A DNA stretch of 25,085 nucleotides from a virus. The notes below the pieces were generated by a model that saw only the letters and a program-made list of their open reading frames with translations, was not told the DNA's origin and did no database searches. The translations under genes were made by a program, and so were the position numbers. The stretch spans positions 1 to 25,085 of IMG/VR virus record IMGVR_UViG_3300034102_001820. One strand, written 5' to 3'. This document shows, piece by piece, positions 1 through 7,731 of the stretch (position 1 is its first letter; each line of letters opens with the position of its first letter).

Positions 1-152
1 GCAATTAAATTCTGTGCTGATAAAATATTTTCATCTGCCGCAGTTAGATAAGCAACTCTTAATGATTTTTTTCCACTTGAGTAGTGTATCCCTCTTGAGG
101 GTAGTTCCACAACGTCATACGCAATGGTTGGGTCGACTCTAAATTCTTCCAT
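1..152 (-). CDS. T4 baseplate-family protein (gp26/gp51-like), partial, 3' end outside window
   Basis: Only the first 50 codons are present; the gene runs off the left edge. The ATG at 152 gives MEEFRVDPTIAYDVVELPSR and continues with LRVAYLTAADENILSA. The pattern 'LPS+G..Y....-(K/R)V..LTA.DE.IL' is typical of the N-terminus of the T4 baseplate hub/assembly family (gp26/gp51, Pfam T4_baseplate), whose members help assemble the baseplate hub. The gene lies downstream of the tail tube and is separated from it by a hairpin terminator, so it probably has its own promoter. No Shine-Dalgarno is seen; the leader is A-rich (AACAAAAACATTT before ATG). The family call rests on recalled motif resemblance over 50 residues, so it is moderate. 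Confidence 0.6.
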   Translation of the reverse strand, partial: MEEFRVDPTIAYDVVELPSRGIHYSSGKKSLRVAYLTAADENILSAQNLI

Positions 153-194
153 AAATGTTTTTGTTATAACTATATAAGTTTACGTAATTTATAT

Positions 195-228
195 AAAAAA
201 GTAAAGGTCTTCCTTTTGAGAAGACCTT
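195..228 (-). terminator. Rho-independent terminator after the tail tube gene
   Basis: A perfect 9-bp inverted repeat, AAGGTCTTC (204-212) and GAAGACCTT (220-228), has a 7-nt loop. On the minus strand it is followed within three bases by a run of six T (positions 200-195). It lies about 25 nt past the tail tube stop codon. Confidence 0.85.
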
Positions 229-251
229 CGCTTTGACAGATTTTTTTTATT

Positions 252-740
252 TTAGTATACTTGAATACATCTATCCATTCTCAATGAACAAGTGATAGTT
301 GCGATATCATCTCTTGAATAATCAAGTTCATTGAAGTTCAAATCGGTAATGAAAGTACCTTGAAGAATCCATTTTTCAACCACAACACCCGTTGGGTCTA
401 ACATTTCTAATTCAATATCTTTCTTATAACCCGCTGCATAACCCATACGACCTGTTACTGATTCAGCATGTAAACGGAACCACTCCATCAATGCTTGTGA
501 CGCTGAAGGACCAATTGGGTCTTTAAAGGTTACCCTTAATTCATTCCATTCAAATCTACCAGCCACATATGTTGATGTGTTGATGAAAGGAATAGCAACT
601 GAGTTAATTTTAGCACTTGGTCTAGCTGCTGATGAAACATACCATTCGTTGATACCCAATGATGAAGGGAAACGAAGGATAAATCTGTTTACTCTTTTCG
701 GTTCGTATGGAACCGGCATTTTCATTAATAAATCTGCCAT
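252..740 (-). CDS. 19: Tail tube protein (T4 gp19-like)
   Basis: This 162-residue protein is the size of T4 gp19 (163 aa), which stacks as hexameric rings to form the inner tail tube inside the contractile sheath. Features consistent with that family are the N-terminal RVNRFILRFPSSLG, the central WNELRVTFKDP.....SQALMEWF and the C-terminal 'G.FITDLNFNELDYSRDDIATITCSLRMD', a beta-strand pattern shared by T4-type tubes. The order sheath then tube, both on the minus strand, matches the T4 18-19 order. The ATG at 740 is preceded by an A-rich leader without Shine-Dalgarno and by an ATATTTATA box 40 nt upstream. A strong hairpin terminator follows the stop, so it is probably a monocistronic, highly expressed late gene. 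Confidence 0.9.
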   Translation of the reverse strand: MADLLMKMPVPYEPKRVNRFILRFPSSLGINEWYVSSAARPSAKINSVAIPFINTSTYVAGRFEWNELRVTFKDPIGPSASQALMEWFRLHAESVTGRMGYAAGYKKDIELEMLDPTGVVVEKWILQGTFITDLNFNELDYSRDDIATITCSLRMDRCIQVY

Positions 741-780
741 GTCTATGTTTTTTTAATTTTTTAAGTTTATCTTACTTTCT

Positions 781-789
781 TATAAATAT
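781..789 (-). promoter_or_regulatory. ATATTTATA box upstream of tail tube gene (candidate late promoter)
   Basis: The coding-strand sequence ATATTTATA lies 40 nt before the tail tube ATG, downstream of the sheath terminator. It is one of seven exact copies in the window in the same gene-relative orientation. A promoter role is inferred. Confidence 0.5.
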
Positions 790-860
790 GTTATTATCTA
801 AAAAATATAATTTGTTTACCTCACCCCTTGTTAATGTCAAATTTATTTCGTATTTTTTCC

Positions 861-936
861 ATACTAGTATTAATACTAGAACCAGAAATAAAACTAGATA
901 AAAGATAACTAGAACTAGATACTAGAATATTCTGGT
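861..936. repeat. Cluster of six ACTAG motifs with a 16-bp palindrome in the sheath-tube intergenic region
   Basis: ACTAG occurs at 863, 875, 893, 908, 914 and 921, five of the six followed by A. The first two copies form a perfect 16-bp palindrome, CTAGTATTAATACTAG (864-879). ACCAGAA (881-887) and TTCTGGT (930-936) form an inverted repeat around the other four. No open reading frame of convincing composition covers it. Its function is unknown; it could be a protein-binding array or simply degenerate sequence. Confidence 0.6.
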
Positions 937-998
937 ATAATACTGGGTGGTTTATCAAAGTATATTTTTTATAAATTTTGGTTCCATGTGAAACATAT

Positions 999-1028
999 AA
1001 AAGGGGAAGCGGTTAAACTTCCCCTTTT
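999..1028 (-). terminator. Rho-independent terminator after the tail sheath gene
   Basis: A perfect 11-bp stem, AAAAGGGGAAG (999-1009) and CTTCCCCTTTT (1018-1028), has an 8-nt loop. On the minus strand the stem ends in TTTT followed by ATATG. It begins a few bases after the sheath stop codon. The stem alone is symmetric, but its position fits termination of the sheath mRNA. Confidence 0.85.
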
Positions 1029-1032
1029 TCAT

Positions 1033-3879
1033 TTAGATATTATCAAATGATGCTCCTGTTGGGGTAATTATGAACTCAACGTCAATGAATTCAAGTGAAC
1101 GAGTAGGTTTGATGTAAATCTTACCTCTAAGAGTGTTTGCATCGATGTCCTCAGGGTCATTTGATACAGTTACACGGAATTCGTATAAACCTCTTTCTCT
1201 CTTAATTGCTTCAAGAATTGGGTTAACCAATCTCAAGAATTCATTTCTTACTTGTTCATCGTTTTGTTCGAACAACAATCTAACCGCAACTGCTGAAATT
1301 AACTTTCTTGCTCTTAACAACAATCTTCTTACGTTAATTCTGTCCAACGCAGATTCTCTAACTTGAAGGGTTTTGTTACCCCAAATGATAGTACCAGTAT
1401 CTGAGAAGGTTGCGATTGGGTTAATTCTGTTTTTATATAATTCATCTCTTTCGTCAAGTGTCAATTTCTTAGTTGCTTTGATAGCTTTTACTAAACCTCT
1501 TGAGTAACCTGCTACTGCGAACCATGGGAATGACACATTGTCGGTAAGCGCGATGTTTCTAACTACTTCACCTGTTGGTGGGATGTATAATTGGGTCGCA
1601 TTGTCTTGGTCTCTAACCTGAATCCATGGCCAGTAGGTTGCCGAATAGTTAGTATCAAGAGCAACTCCATCCAACGCATCTACAACTTCCTCAACTGTTG
1701 GGAAATTAGGTGGAGCAATGATGTAAAGTGAATCCGCTCTATCATTTTCCATAATATCAATCGCTTGTGATGTCAATGAACTATGGTCGTAGAAGTTAAT
1801 ACCCGGAGTTGCGAAGATGTTGATATCCACCGCTTCAGGGTTAGCGAATGTGTTAATACCATGTAAGTATGCGTAGTAATCTGAGTTTCCAACAGTTGTA
1901 CTAAACACACCACCATTTGAAGTGTTACCACTTACATATGTTGGTTTTCCGAAGATATAAGCGTCCCCGAATGTTTTTACCTCTCTGTAGATATCCCAAC
2001 CATCATAACCACCGCATACACCGAAGGTGAATTTACGGAAGTTGATGTTTGTTAATACGTTATCTACTCCTGACTGTCCTTCTAAGTCATAAGGAGTTGT
2101 GATAAATGTGGTACCTGTGATTGTGGAAGCGTTAGTTGATAAGTGGAAACCACTAGTTGAACCCGCCGCCGCAGTTCCTTTATATTTGAATAGGTCCTTA
2201 TCGAATCCAACTTGTGAAGAAAGACCAAATGTGATTTTTCTTACTTTATCACCAGATGAAAGTTTTTGTGTACCGTCAATTTCATAACCAATAACATCAC
2301 CAGCATCGTAGAATTCTGTTTTATACATCACAGAACCCAAAGTTGAACCTGAGAATGATGTATTTGCTGTAAATCCTTTGAAACCTGCAGGGAACGCATC
2401 CACCGGATGGTTACTTGCCATATTCAACATAATGTATTTTGAACGTAATTCATATTCACCGTCAGATGTACCAACTTTTCTTGCCACATAACCTGGTAGG
2501 TCAGGGTTCATTGAACATCTTGTGAATTTCTCGATAACAACCATGTTATCATCAGAATCGTTAAAATCACGAACAATCATATCAAACTCACCTGTTTCTA
2601 AGTTGATGTTGATGATTGATACTTTAACTTGTTCGTTTGCTGCGTTACCGTCAGAAATTGTAATAACTTCAAATAGGTCAGATACTTCACCACCACGAAC
2701 TTCAGATACAACTGTTGGTGACATTGGGGTATCCCACTGTCCAACGAAATTGTTTCCTTCTGCTACGAATACCTCTGTTAAACTTAAACCCCTTACAAAA
2801 CCTTGTTCGAAAGCCGCTTTTAAGTAACTTGGGTATGTTTCGTAAACATAAACAGGAACTTCTGATTTTGGTTTATCAAATACATCGGTACCTAAAACCT
2901 TAGTAATATACTTTGATGAAGATGTGTCCATTGAACAAGTAAATGTTTTCACACCACTTGTTGCCCCTGTTACAGTAATTGTAAATTCAGAGAAAGGATT
3001 GTATTGTAAATCGGCTCCCGTTACATTAAAGTGAGTGTTTCCTGTTACCTCCAAGTTCAATGTTTGTCCTGAATAAGAACCTCTTGAACGGAAAGCAGCA
3101 ACAACGTGGTTGTTGTAATCACTCAATAATGTTGAATCATAAACGAATTCTGTTACATTAAATGTACCTGTACCGCCCGATGTATATTCAAATAGATATG
3201 AATAAACTTCAGTTCCTGCGGTATTACAGAATTGGTTGTACCATTCTTTACCGTTTGGATTGTCGGCGTTATTTAAACCTGTTAAAGGAGAAATTTCTTC
3301 TAATATTGCGGATAAACCTGAAGTTGCTGAAGATGGTACCTCACCAATTACGAACCATTGTCCGTCATCTGCGGAAGTGTTACCACTGAAGATTGAGAAT
3401 AGGTAATCACCCATTGACTGACCATCATATGCAGTTACCCCTGACATATTTGCGAAGAATGTACTACCTGAAACACTTACTGCCGCAGATGGGTCACAAG
3501 TTCCCGTGGTGGAACCACTAAGAGAACCTAAAGTAACACCCCCAAGGGTTTTAATTGCGAATGTTTTAACAGGTTTGTAACCTGTAAGACCAAGAATTCT
3601 GGTCACGAAAAGTTGATTTGATTCCTCAAGGTATGCTTTAGCAACATAAGGTAACTCGAATTTAGGGTTACCGTTTCCATCTTTTACTGGTGATGAACCT
3701 CCGAAGTAAAGTTTGAACTCATCGTAATCGGTTACTAGAATTGGTTCGAATGCTGGACCTTTAAGGGTCTCACCAACCAATCCAAGAGTTGTAACACCAA
3801 CACTTTGTGCCACGAATGTTAAATCTTTTTCTGATGTGTAGACACCCGGAGATACAAATACTCTATTTGAATTTGCCAT
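1033..3879 (-). CDS. 18: Tail sheath protein (T4 gp18-like), enlarged
   Basis: The protein has 948 residues, against 659 in T4 gp18. The N-terminus (VFVSPGVYTSEKDLT, then VGVTTLGLVGETLKGPAFEP and 'VTDYDEFKLYFGG') is the typical sheath start. The C-terminus (from about residue 847: RINVRRLLLRARKLIS, then NEFLRLVNPILEAIKRERGL, then a 'LRGKIYIKPTRSLEFIDVEFIIT' segment) is the conserved sheath core that contracts around the tube. The middle (about 130-690) is Ser/Thr/Gly-rich and poorly conserved to my eye, and probably carries the extra surface domains. The ATG at 3879 has an A-rich leader (CCAAACTATTAAAA) and an ATATTTATA box 37 nt upstream. It is followed by a terminator and then the tail tube gene. 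Confidence 0.93.
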   Translation of the reverse strand: MANSNRVFVSPGVYTSEKDLTFVAQSVGVTTLGLVGETLKGPAFEPILVTDYDEFKLYFGGSSPVKDGNGNPKFELPYVAKAYLEESNQLFVTRILGLTGYKPVKTFAIKTLGGVTLGSLSGSTTGTCDPSAAVSVSGSTFFANMSGVTAYDGQSMGDYLFSIFSGNTSADDGQWFVIGEVPSSATSGLSAILEEISPLTGLNNADNPNGKEWYNQFCNTAGTEVYSYLFEYTSGGTGTFNVTEFVYDSTLLSDYNNHVVAAFRSRGSYSGQTLNLEVTGNTHFNVTGADLQYNPFSEFTITVTGATSGVKTFTCSMDTSSSKYITKVLGTDVFDKPKSEVPVYVYETYPSYLKAAFEQGFVRGLSLTEVFVAEGNNFVGQWDTPMSPTVVSEVRGGEVSDLFEVITISDGNAANEQVKVSIININLETGEFDMIVRDFNDSDDNMVVIEKFTRCSMNPDLPGYVARKVGTSDGEYELRSKYIMLNMASNHPVDAFPAGFKGFTANTSFSGSTLGSVMYKTEFYDAGDVIGYEIDGTQKLSSGDKVRKITFGLSSQVGFDKDLFKYKGTAAAGSTSGFHLSTNASTITGTTFITTPYDLEGQSGVDNVLTNINFRKFTFGVCGGYDGWDIYREVKTFGDAYIFGKPTYVSGNTSNGGVFSTTVGNSDYYAYLHGINTFANPEAVDINIFATPGINFYDHSSLTSQAIDIMENDRADSLYIIAPPNFPTVEEVVDALDGVALDTNYSATYWPWIQVRDQDNATQLYIPPTGEVVRNIALTDNVSFPWFAVAGYSRGLVKAIKATKKLTLDERDELYKNRINPIATFSDTGTIIWGNKTLQVRESALDRINVRRLLLRARKLISAVAVRLLFEQNDEQVRNEFLRLVNPILEAIKRERGLYEFRVTVSNDPEDIDANTLRGKIYIKPTRSLEFIDVEFIITPTGASFDNI

Positions 3880-3916
3880 TTTTAATAGTTTGGTTAATTT
3901 ATTTTATTTGTTATTC

Positions 3917-3925
3917 TATAAATAT
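3917..3925 (-). promoter_or_regulatory. ATATTTATA box upstream of tail sheath gene (candidate late promoter)
   Basis: The coding-strand sequence GATATTTATAG lies 37 nt before the sheath ATG. The spacing is nearly the same as before the tail tube gene (40 nt), which supports a shared promoter element for two major late structural genes. Confidence 0.55.
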
Positions 3926-3959
3926 CTTTGTTTTTAGCAAAGATTTCGTGACTTTTTTG

Positions 3960-3986
3960 AAAAAGGATAATAAAAAATCCTTTTTT
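3960..3986 (-). terminator. Probable hairpin terminator between gp15-like and sheath genes
   Basis: AAAAAGGAT (3960-3968) and ATCCTTTTT (3977-3985) form a perfect 9-bp stem with an 8-nt loop, flanked by T-runs in both directions. It could end the minus-strand transcript coming from the gp15-like gene before the sheath promoter, or block antisense reading in the plus direction. The stem has only three G/C pairs, so strength is uncertain. Confidence 0.55.
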
Positions 3987-4002
3987 ATCTTTATTTATCT
4001 TT

Positions 4003-4164
4003 ATGGAAAAAGAGAATCTTAAAAACATCAAAGTCAGTGAAAAACATCATCAGATGTTAAAGGAATATTGCGATAAAAATGGTTTGAAAATATACAAGGT
4101 TGTCCAAAAATGGATTGATGATACTTGTAAACCAAAAAAGAAGGATATCTACGGTGAAAATTAA
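4003..4164 (+). CDS. Small possible ribbon-helix-helix-like protein
   Basis: An unlisted short gene of 53 codons opposes the surrounding minus-strand tail genes. It reads MEKENLKNIKVSEKHHQMLK followed by EYCDKNGLKIYKVVQKWIDD and a basic tail ending KKKDIYGEN. The layout 'short beta strand IKVSEKHH, helix, turn around NGLK, helix' is that of small ribbon-helix-helix proteins common in phages, which often bind DNA. Its stop TAA (4162-4164) overlaps the stop of the convergent gp15-like gene within one TTAA. It starts 17 nt after a hairpin, and a TTATTTATC sequence related to the ATATTTATA box sits just upstream (3991-3999). The composition is coding-like. The fold and DNA-binding role are inferred. 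Confidence 0.7.
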   Translation: MEKENLKNIKVSEKHHQMLKEYCDKNGLKIYKVVQKWIDDTCKPKKKDIYGEN

Positions 4165-5414
4165 CTCAGATAAACCACACTAACTTTAGAACCCACAACA
4201 GGAGTTCCGAGTAGTTTTACCTTATAAGTTCCCGAAACTTCAAATCCCGCACCCTCGTCTTCCACGAGACCATTAATATCCAAACTAATTACACTATCGA
4301 TTGCACTTGACGTGGTAAATTCTAAACCACTACCATCATAAGTAAAAGTATCGTAAACGACATTTAGTGGTCGACCAAAAGTATCGACAAACGTATCATT
4401 TCTACCCTTGTAATATGTTATAGTAACTACTGACCCCTCGGGTGGTGCTTCCACAAAGGTAATTTTTGATGTTTGGGCAACGTGAAAATAATCCTCATCT
4501 CTAACTTGGATAAGACCGTTAATTGCTACGGTGAATAATACATTTATTGTTTCACCAACGCTAAACTGAGTTTGTATACCATCCGCAGGGAATGAAGCAA
4601 TAGTAACCTCAATAGTTTTTACCACGTATTTTTTGGTAAAATTGTTACTCTTAATGAATTCATTTAAAAGAAACATTCTACTAACTGCCGGTTTTACCTC
4701 AAACTCCTCATCGTCAATTAAGAAACCTAACATTGTGAAAGTATAGTTCTGAATATAGAATCTACGACCTTCTAATGTATCCATCGGGGTATTATCCTCG
4801 ATTCTATCCAATACAATTGGGATATAATGACCTTTAACACTCGTGTATGATTGACGAGATGAAAACTTTTGAAGTACAATTCTATTAAAACGGTTAACGT
4901 CCCTAAGTTTGGTACATACAATCGTCACATCATATGTTAAATCGATTGCCACGGGTTGTGGTATCTTGTATATGTCTGCTCCCATTTGAGTTCCGTTCCA
5001 TGTTGGAACCGATGCGTAGAAGAAATCTCTTCTATCGGGGATTGTTCTTTGAATTGATGGGTTTGTGCCAGGTTGAACATCGGGTTTTCTAATAACCGCC
5101 ATGAATGGTAGTTTCATATTACCATCTTCATCGGCAAATGTCCAATTGTTTGTCATCTCACCCCATCTTTGAATCGTTAAAATTCTCGGTATGATTGGAA
5201 TTTGGTCACCATCAGAAACTATTTTGAAGTTTTCTTTAACATAATCAAGCATACCTAAGTCAAGGTCCTCATGTAAAATCGAATCAGGTAAAAAGGTATC
5301 TGACTTGGTTATTCTCTCCAATAACTCTTTTCTTCTGCCGACAATATCGGGTCCGTTCATATCGGATTTAACTCCGTAAACTTGGATGTTATTTTTTCTT
5401 TTAGGTATTCCCAT
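4161..5414 (-). CDS. 15: Tail sheath stabilizer / tail completion protein (T4 gp15-like) with two C-terminal beta repeats
   Basis: The protein has 417 residues; T4 gp15 has 272. The segment at about 155-250 reads PVAIDLTYDVTIVCTKLRDV, then a 'RIVLQKF' helix, then IPIVLDRIEDNT, then GRRFYIQNYTFTMLGFLIDD. This follows the gp15 pattern in which gp15 hexamers cap the tail tube and sheath and join the neck. Residues 280-336 and 363-417 are two related repeats ('tqFsv...v.v.INGl.....ddy.v.....i.f...p..Gs.V.v.Y'), a beta-module often seen appended to phage surface proteins and absent from T4 gp15. The start is 2 nt after the stop of the upstream gene, so they are co-transcribed. It is followed by a convergent small gene and a hairpin. 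The gp15 call is from pattern memory plus context. Confidence 0.65.
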   Translation of the reverse strand: MGIPKRKNNIQVYGVKSDMNGPDIVGRRKELLERITKSDTFLPDSILHEDLDLGMLDYVKENFKIVSDGDQIPIIPRILTIQRWGEMTNNWTFADEDGNMKLPFMAVIRKPDVQPGTNPSIQRTIPDRRDFFYASVPTWNGTQMGADIYKIPQPVAIDLTYDVTIVCTKLRDVNRFNRIVLQKFSSRQSYTSVKGHYIPIVLDRIEDNTPMDTLEGRRFYIQNYTFTMLGFLIDDEEFEVKPAVSRMFLLNEFIKSNNFTKKYVVKTIEVTIASFPADGIQTQFSVGETINVLFTVAINGLIQVRDEDYFHVAQTSKITFVEAPPEGSVVTITYYKGRNDTFVDTFGRPLNVVYDTFTYDGSGLEFTTSSAIDSVISLDINGLVEDEGAGFEVSGTYKVKLLGTPVVGSKVSVVYLS

Positions 5415-5416
5415 GA

Positions 5417-5929
5417 TTATATTCCTCTAAATTCAGATTCTTGCGCCGGTGTACAAAGTATCGTCCTGTAATATGGTTTGAAACCAAACATATTATGTTT
5501 ATTGTCTGAAGTTACTTTACCATCGTTTGTTACGGTATAGTATCTTATTCTATCTTCAGATTCAGGGTAACCTATATAATCACCGTATCTAATATCTATT
5601 TTTAATTCTTCTAAATGTCGTATGTATACAGAAATCGACATATTTCCTGGCTCCAAATATCTACCCAAACCACCCTTATATGTGGTGTTTTTTGGTTCAT
5701 CAATCTTTACCAATCCATTAAATTCTACCGGTGGTAAAAACTTAATTTGGTCTTTACCAACTTCAGCATAAACTTCATCGGTATCTGTTTTCTGTCTATC
5801 AACTCTAAACAACACCAATTTCATGTTTATGTCCCCATGTAGGTATTCCTGTCCGATTTGTTGATTCAAATCAAAATCGGTTTCGGAGAAGAATTTACTG
5901 ATTCTTGTTATGGGTAACTTATGCTTCAT
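5417..5929 (-). CDS. Conserved virion/neck protein, possibly the gp14 equivalent
   Basis: Starting at the ATG at 5929 (a TTG at 5935 is in frame two codons earlier but less likely) this encodes 170 residues. I do not recognise a named family with certainty. Visible features are VDRQKTDTDEVYAEVGKDQI followed by KFLPPVEFNGLV, an acidic/aromatic segment IDIRYGDYIGYPESEDRIRYY, and a C-terminus NMFGFKPYYRTILCTPAQES ending EFRGI. No signal peptide or transmembrane segment is visible. It sits 2 nt upstream of the gp15-like gene on the same strand; in T4 that position belongs to neck protein gp14, so a head-tail connector role is a reasonable inference from order. A CTATTTATT sequence related to the late box lies 4 nt before the ATG. 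Confidence 0.6.
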   Translation of the reverse strand: MKHKLPITRISKFFSETDFDLNQQIGQEYLHGDINMKLVLFRVDRQKTDTDEVYAEVGKDQIKFLPPVEFNGLVKIDEPKNTTYKGGLGRYLEPGNMSISVYIRHLEELKIDIRYGDYIGYPESEDRIRYYTVTNDGKVTSDNKHNMFGFKPYYRTILCTPAQESEFRGI

Positions 5930-5979
5930 ACTCAATAAATAGTTTAATTATTCATTCTATTTTATTATATTTAGTTTAT

Positions 5980-7731
5980 ATGCAGAATAAAATACCCGAA
6001 ATAGAGGCGAGGGATATACTGTTAATTTACGAAGGATTCAATAACCAAATGTTAGATTGGAAATTGAAGTTCTCTACTGTGAAGAATTTTCAACTTACTC
6101 GCCCACAATCAGAATACGTCCTGAAATATCATGAGACGGTACCTCGGGTTGCTCGAAAGTATATCAGTATCGCCAAGAATTTTGGCGAAAAAATAATGGA
6201 TGAGAAAAAACTCACATCTGCTCCTGAAAAGATTTGGTGTGAAAAATTACTATGTGAAAGTGATAAAGCGTATCATATTTGGGGTAAGGTAGTTGACTCA
6301 GAAAAAAATTATGCGTTTTGGTTACCCAAATCATCCATCATCCAAGAAGAAAAAAAGTTAAATCGAGAAGTCGATTATTCACCATACTCTCATCGAGCAC
6401 CGATGCCACATCAAAAAGAAGCAATTGAAAAACTATTAGCAAACGATAGATTTATTCTTGCTGATGATATGGGTCTTGGTAAGACGACTTCGGCAATTAT
6501 TGCATCATTAGAAAGTGGTGCGAAAAAGGTTTTAATTATTTGTCCGGCTTCTTTGAAGATTAACTGGTCAAGAGAAATTGAAAACTATTCTAAAAAGAGA
6601 ACATTAATTGTTGAGGGTAGGAAATGGGGTTCAACCTATGATTACTATATTATCAATTATGATATTATAAAAAACTATCACACAACTGAAAAATCTGAAG
6701 ATAGTGAAGCGTATAAATTAATAATGAATGAAGGATTCGATTTGGTTATTATCGATGAAGCACATTACATTTCAAATCCGACCGCTCAGAGAACCAAATT
6801 AATTAATGACATTGTTAGACAAATCCCAAAGGTTTGGTTATTGACAGGTACACCGATGACCTCAAGACCAATCAATTATTATAACTTATTAAAAATTGTT
6901 AATTCACCAATCGCATTGAATTGGCAAGGTTATGTTAGAAGATATTGTGCAGGATATCAATTCAATGTGGGAGGAAAAAAGATATGGAATACCGGTGGCG
7001 CAAGTAATTTGGATGAACTAAGAGATAGGACAAAGAACTTAGTTCTAAGAAGAATGAAAACTGATATTCTTGATTTACCTGAGAAGATTATTACCCCCGT
7101 TTTCTTGGATATGAAGAGTACATTCTATGATGAGGAATTAGAAGACTTCATGAGGATTTCTAAAGACAATCAAAAGAATGAATCAATCACAGTTACACTT
7201 AATCGTCTGATGAAAATTAGACAGGTTATTGCATATGAAAAGGTACCATATACATGTGAATTAATCGATAAGTTTATTGAACAGGGTAAGAAGGTAATCG
7301 TCTTTACAAACTTCACAATGAGTCTTGATATGATACATGAGAAGTACAAGAAAAACTCTGTTACTCTCGATGGTAGAATGTCAAAAGAAAAAAGACAAGA
7401 TAGTGTTGATAGATTTCAAAATGAAGATAAAATAAAAGTGTTCATATCAAACATTAAAGCCGGCGGTGTGGGTATTACTCTAACTGCGGCGGAAACTGTT
7501 ATTATGAATGACCTTTCATTTGTTCCTTCTGACCATTCACAAGCAGAAGACAGAGCATATAGATACGGGCAAAAAAATAGTGTCCTCGTTTACTATCCTG
7601 TATTTGAGAACACTATTGAGATGATTGTGTATAATATCTTACAAAAGAAAAAGAATATTATTGACCAAGTTATGGGTGACGGCGAATACTCTGAAAGTTT
7701 TGCTCAATCACTTCTTAACGAATTGCTCTAA
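5980..7731 (+). CDS. SNF2-family DNA-dependent ATPase/helicase
   Basis: The protein has 583 residues from the ATG at 5980; an upstream in-frame start at 5905 would add 25 hydrophobic residues and overlap the divergent gene, so I reject it. Helicase motifs appear in order: MPHQKEAIEKLL (Q-like), Walker A FILADDMGLGKTTSA (about 158-171), ICPASLKINW (Ia), VIIDEAHYISN with DEAH (about 259-262), WLLTGTPMTSRP (III), VIVFTNFTMSLDMI (IV), ISNIKAGGVGITLTAAETVI (V) and QAEDRAYRYGQ (VI, the SNF2-type arginine finger). This is closest to the SMARCAL1/HepA-like SNF2 group, which translocates on DNA to remodel forks or displace proteins. T4 uses UvsW and Dda for such tasks; this may replace one of them. 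Its 3' end overlaps the convergent possible nuclease gene by 24 bp. Confidence 0.9.
   Translation: MQNKIPEIEARDILLIYEGFNNQMLDWKLKFSTVKNFQLTRPQSEYVLKYHETVPRVARKYISIAKNFGEKIMDEKKLTSAPEKIWCEKLLCESDKAYHIWGKVVDSEKNYAFWLPKSSIIQEEKKLNREVDYSPYSHRAPMPHQKEAIEKLLANDRFILADDMGLGKTTSAIIASLESGAKKVLIICPASLKINWSREIENYSKKRTLIVEGRKWGSTYDYYIINYDIIKNYHTTEKSEDSEAYKLIMNEGFDLVIIDEAHYISNPTAQRTKLINDIVRQIPKVWLLTGTPMTSRPINYYNLLKIVNSPIALNWQGYVRRYCAGYQFNVGGKKIWNTGGASNLDELRDRTKNLVLRRMKTDILDLPEKIITPVFLDMKSTFYDEELEDFMRISKDNQKNESITVTLNRLMKIRQVIAYEKVPYTCELIDKFIEQGKKVIVFTNFTMSLDMIHEKYKKNSVTLDGRMSKEKRQDSVDRFQNEDKIKVFISNIKAGGVGITLTAAETVIMNDLSFVPSDHSQAEDRAYRYGQKNSVLVYYPVFENTIEMIVYNILQKKKNIIDQVMGDGEYSESFAQSLLNELL

Noticed and set aside
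707-901. Plus-strand frame of 64 codons over the tail tube start and the following gap
   Set aside because: It overlaps the real gene on the other strand, is hydrophobic and low in complexity, and ends in the ACTAG cluster; no coding signal of its own.
5905-5979. Longer N-terminus for the SNF2 helicase with a hydrophobic leader
   Set aside because: It would overlap the divergent structural gene and its start region; the ATG at 5980 follows the AT-rich leader as in other genes here.
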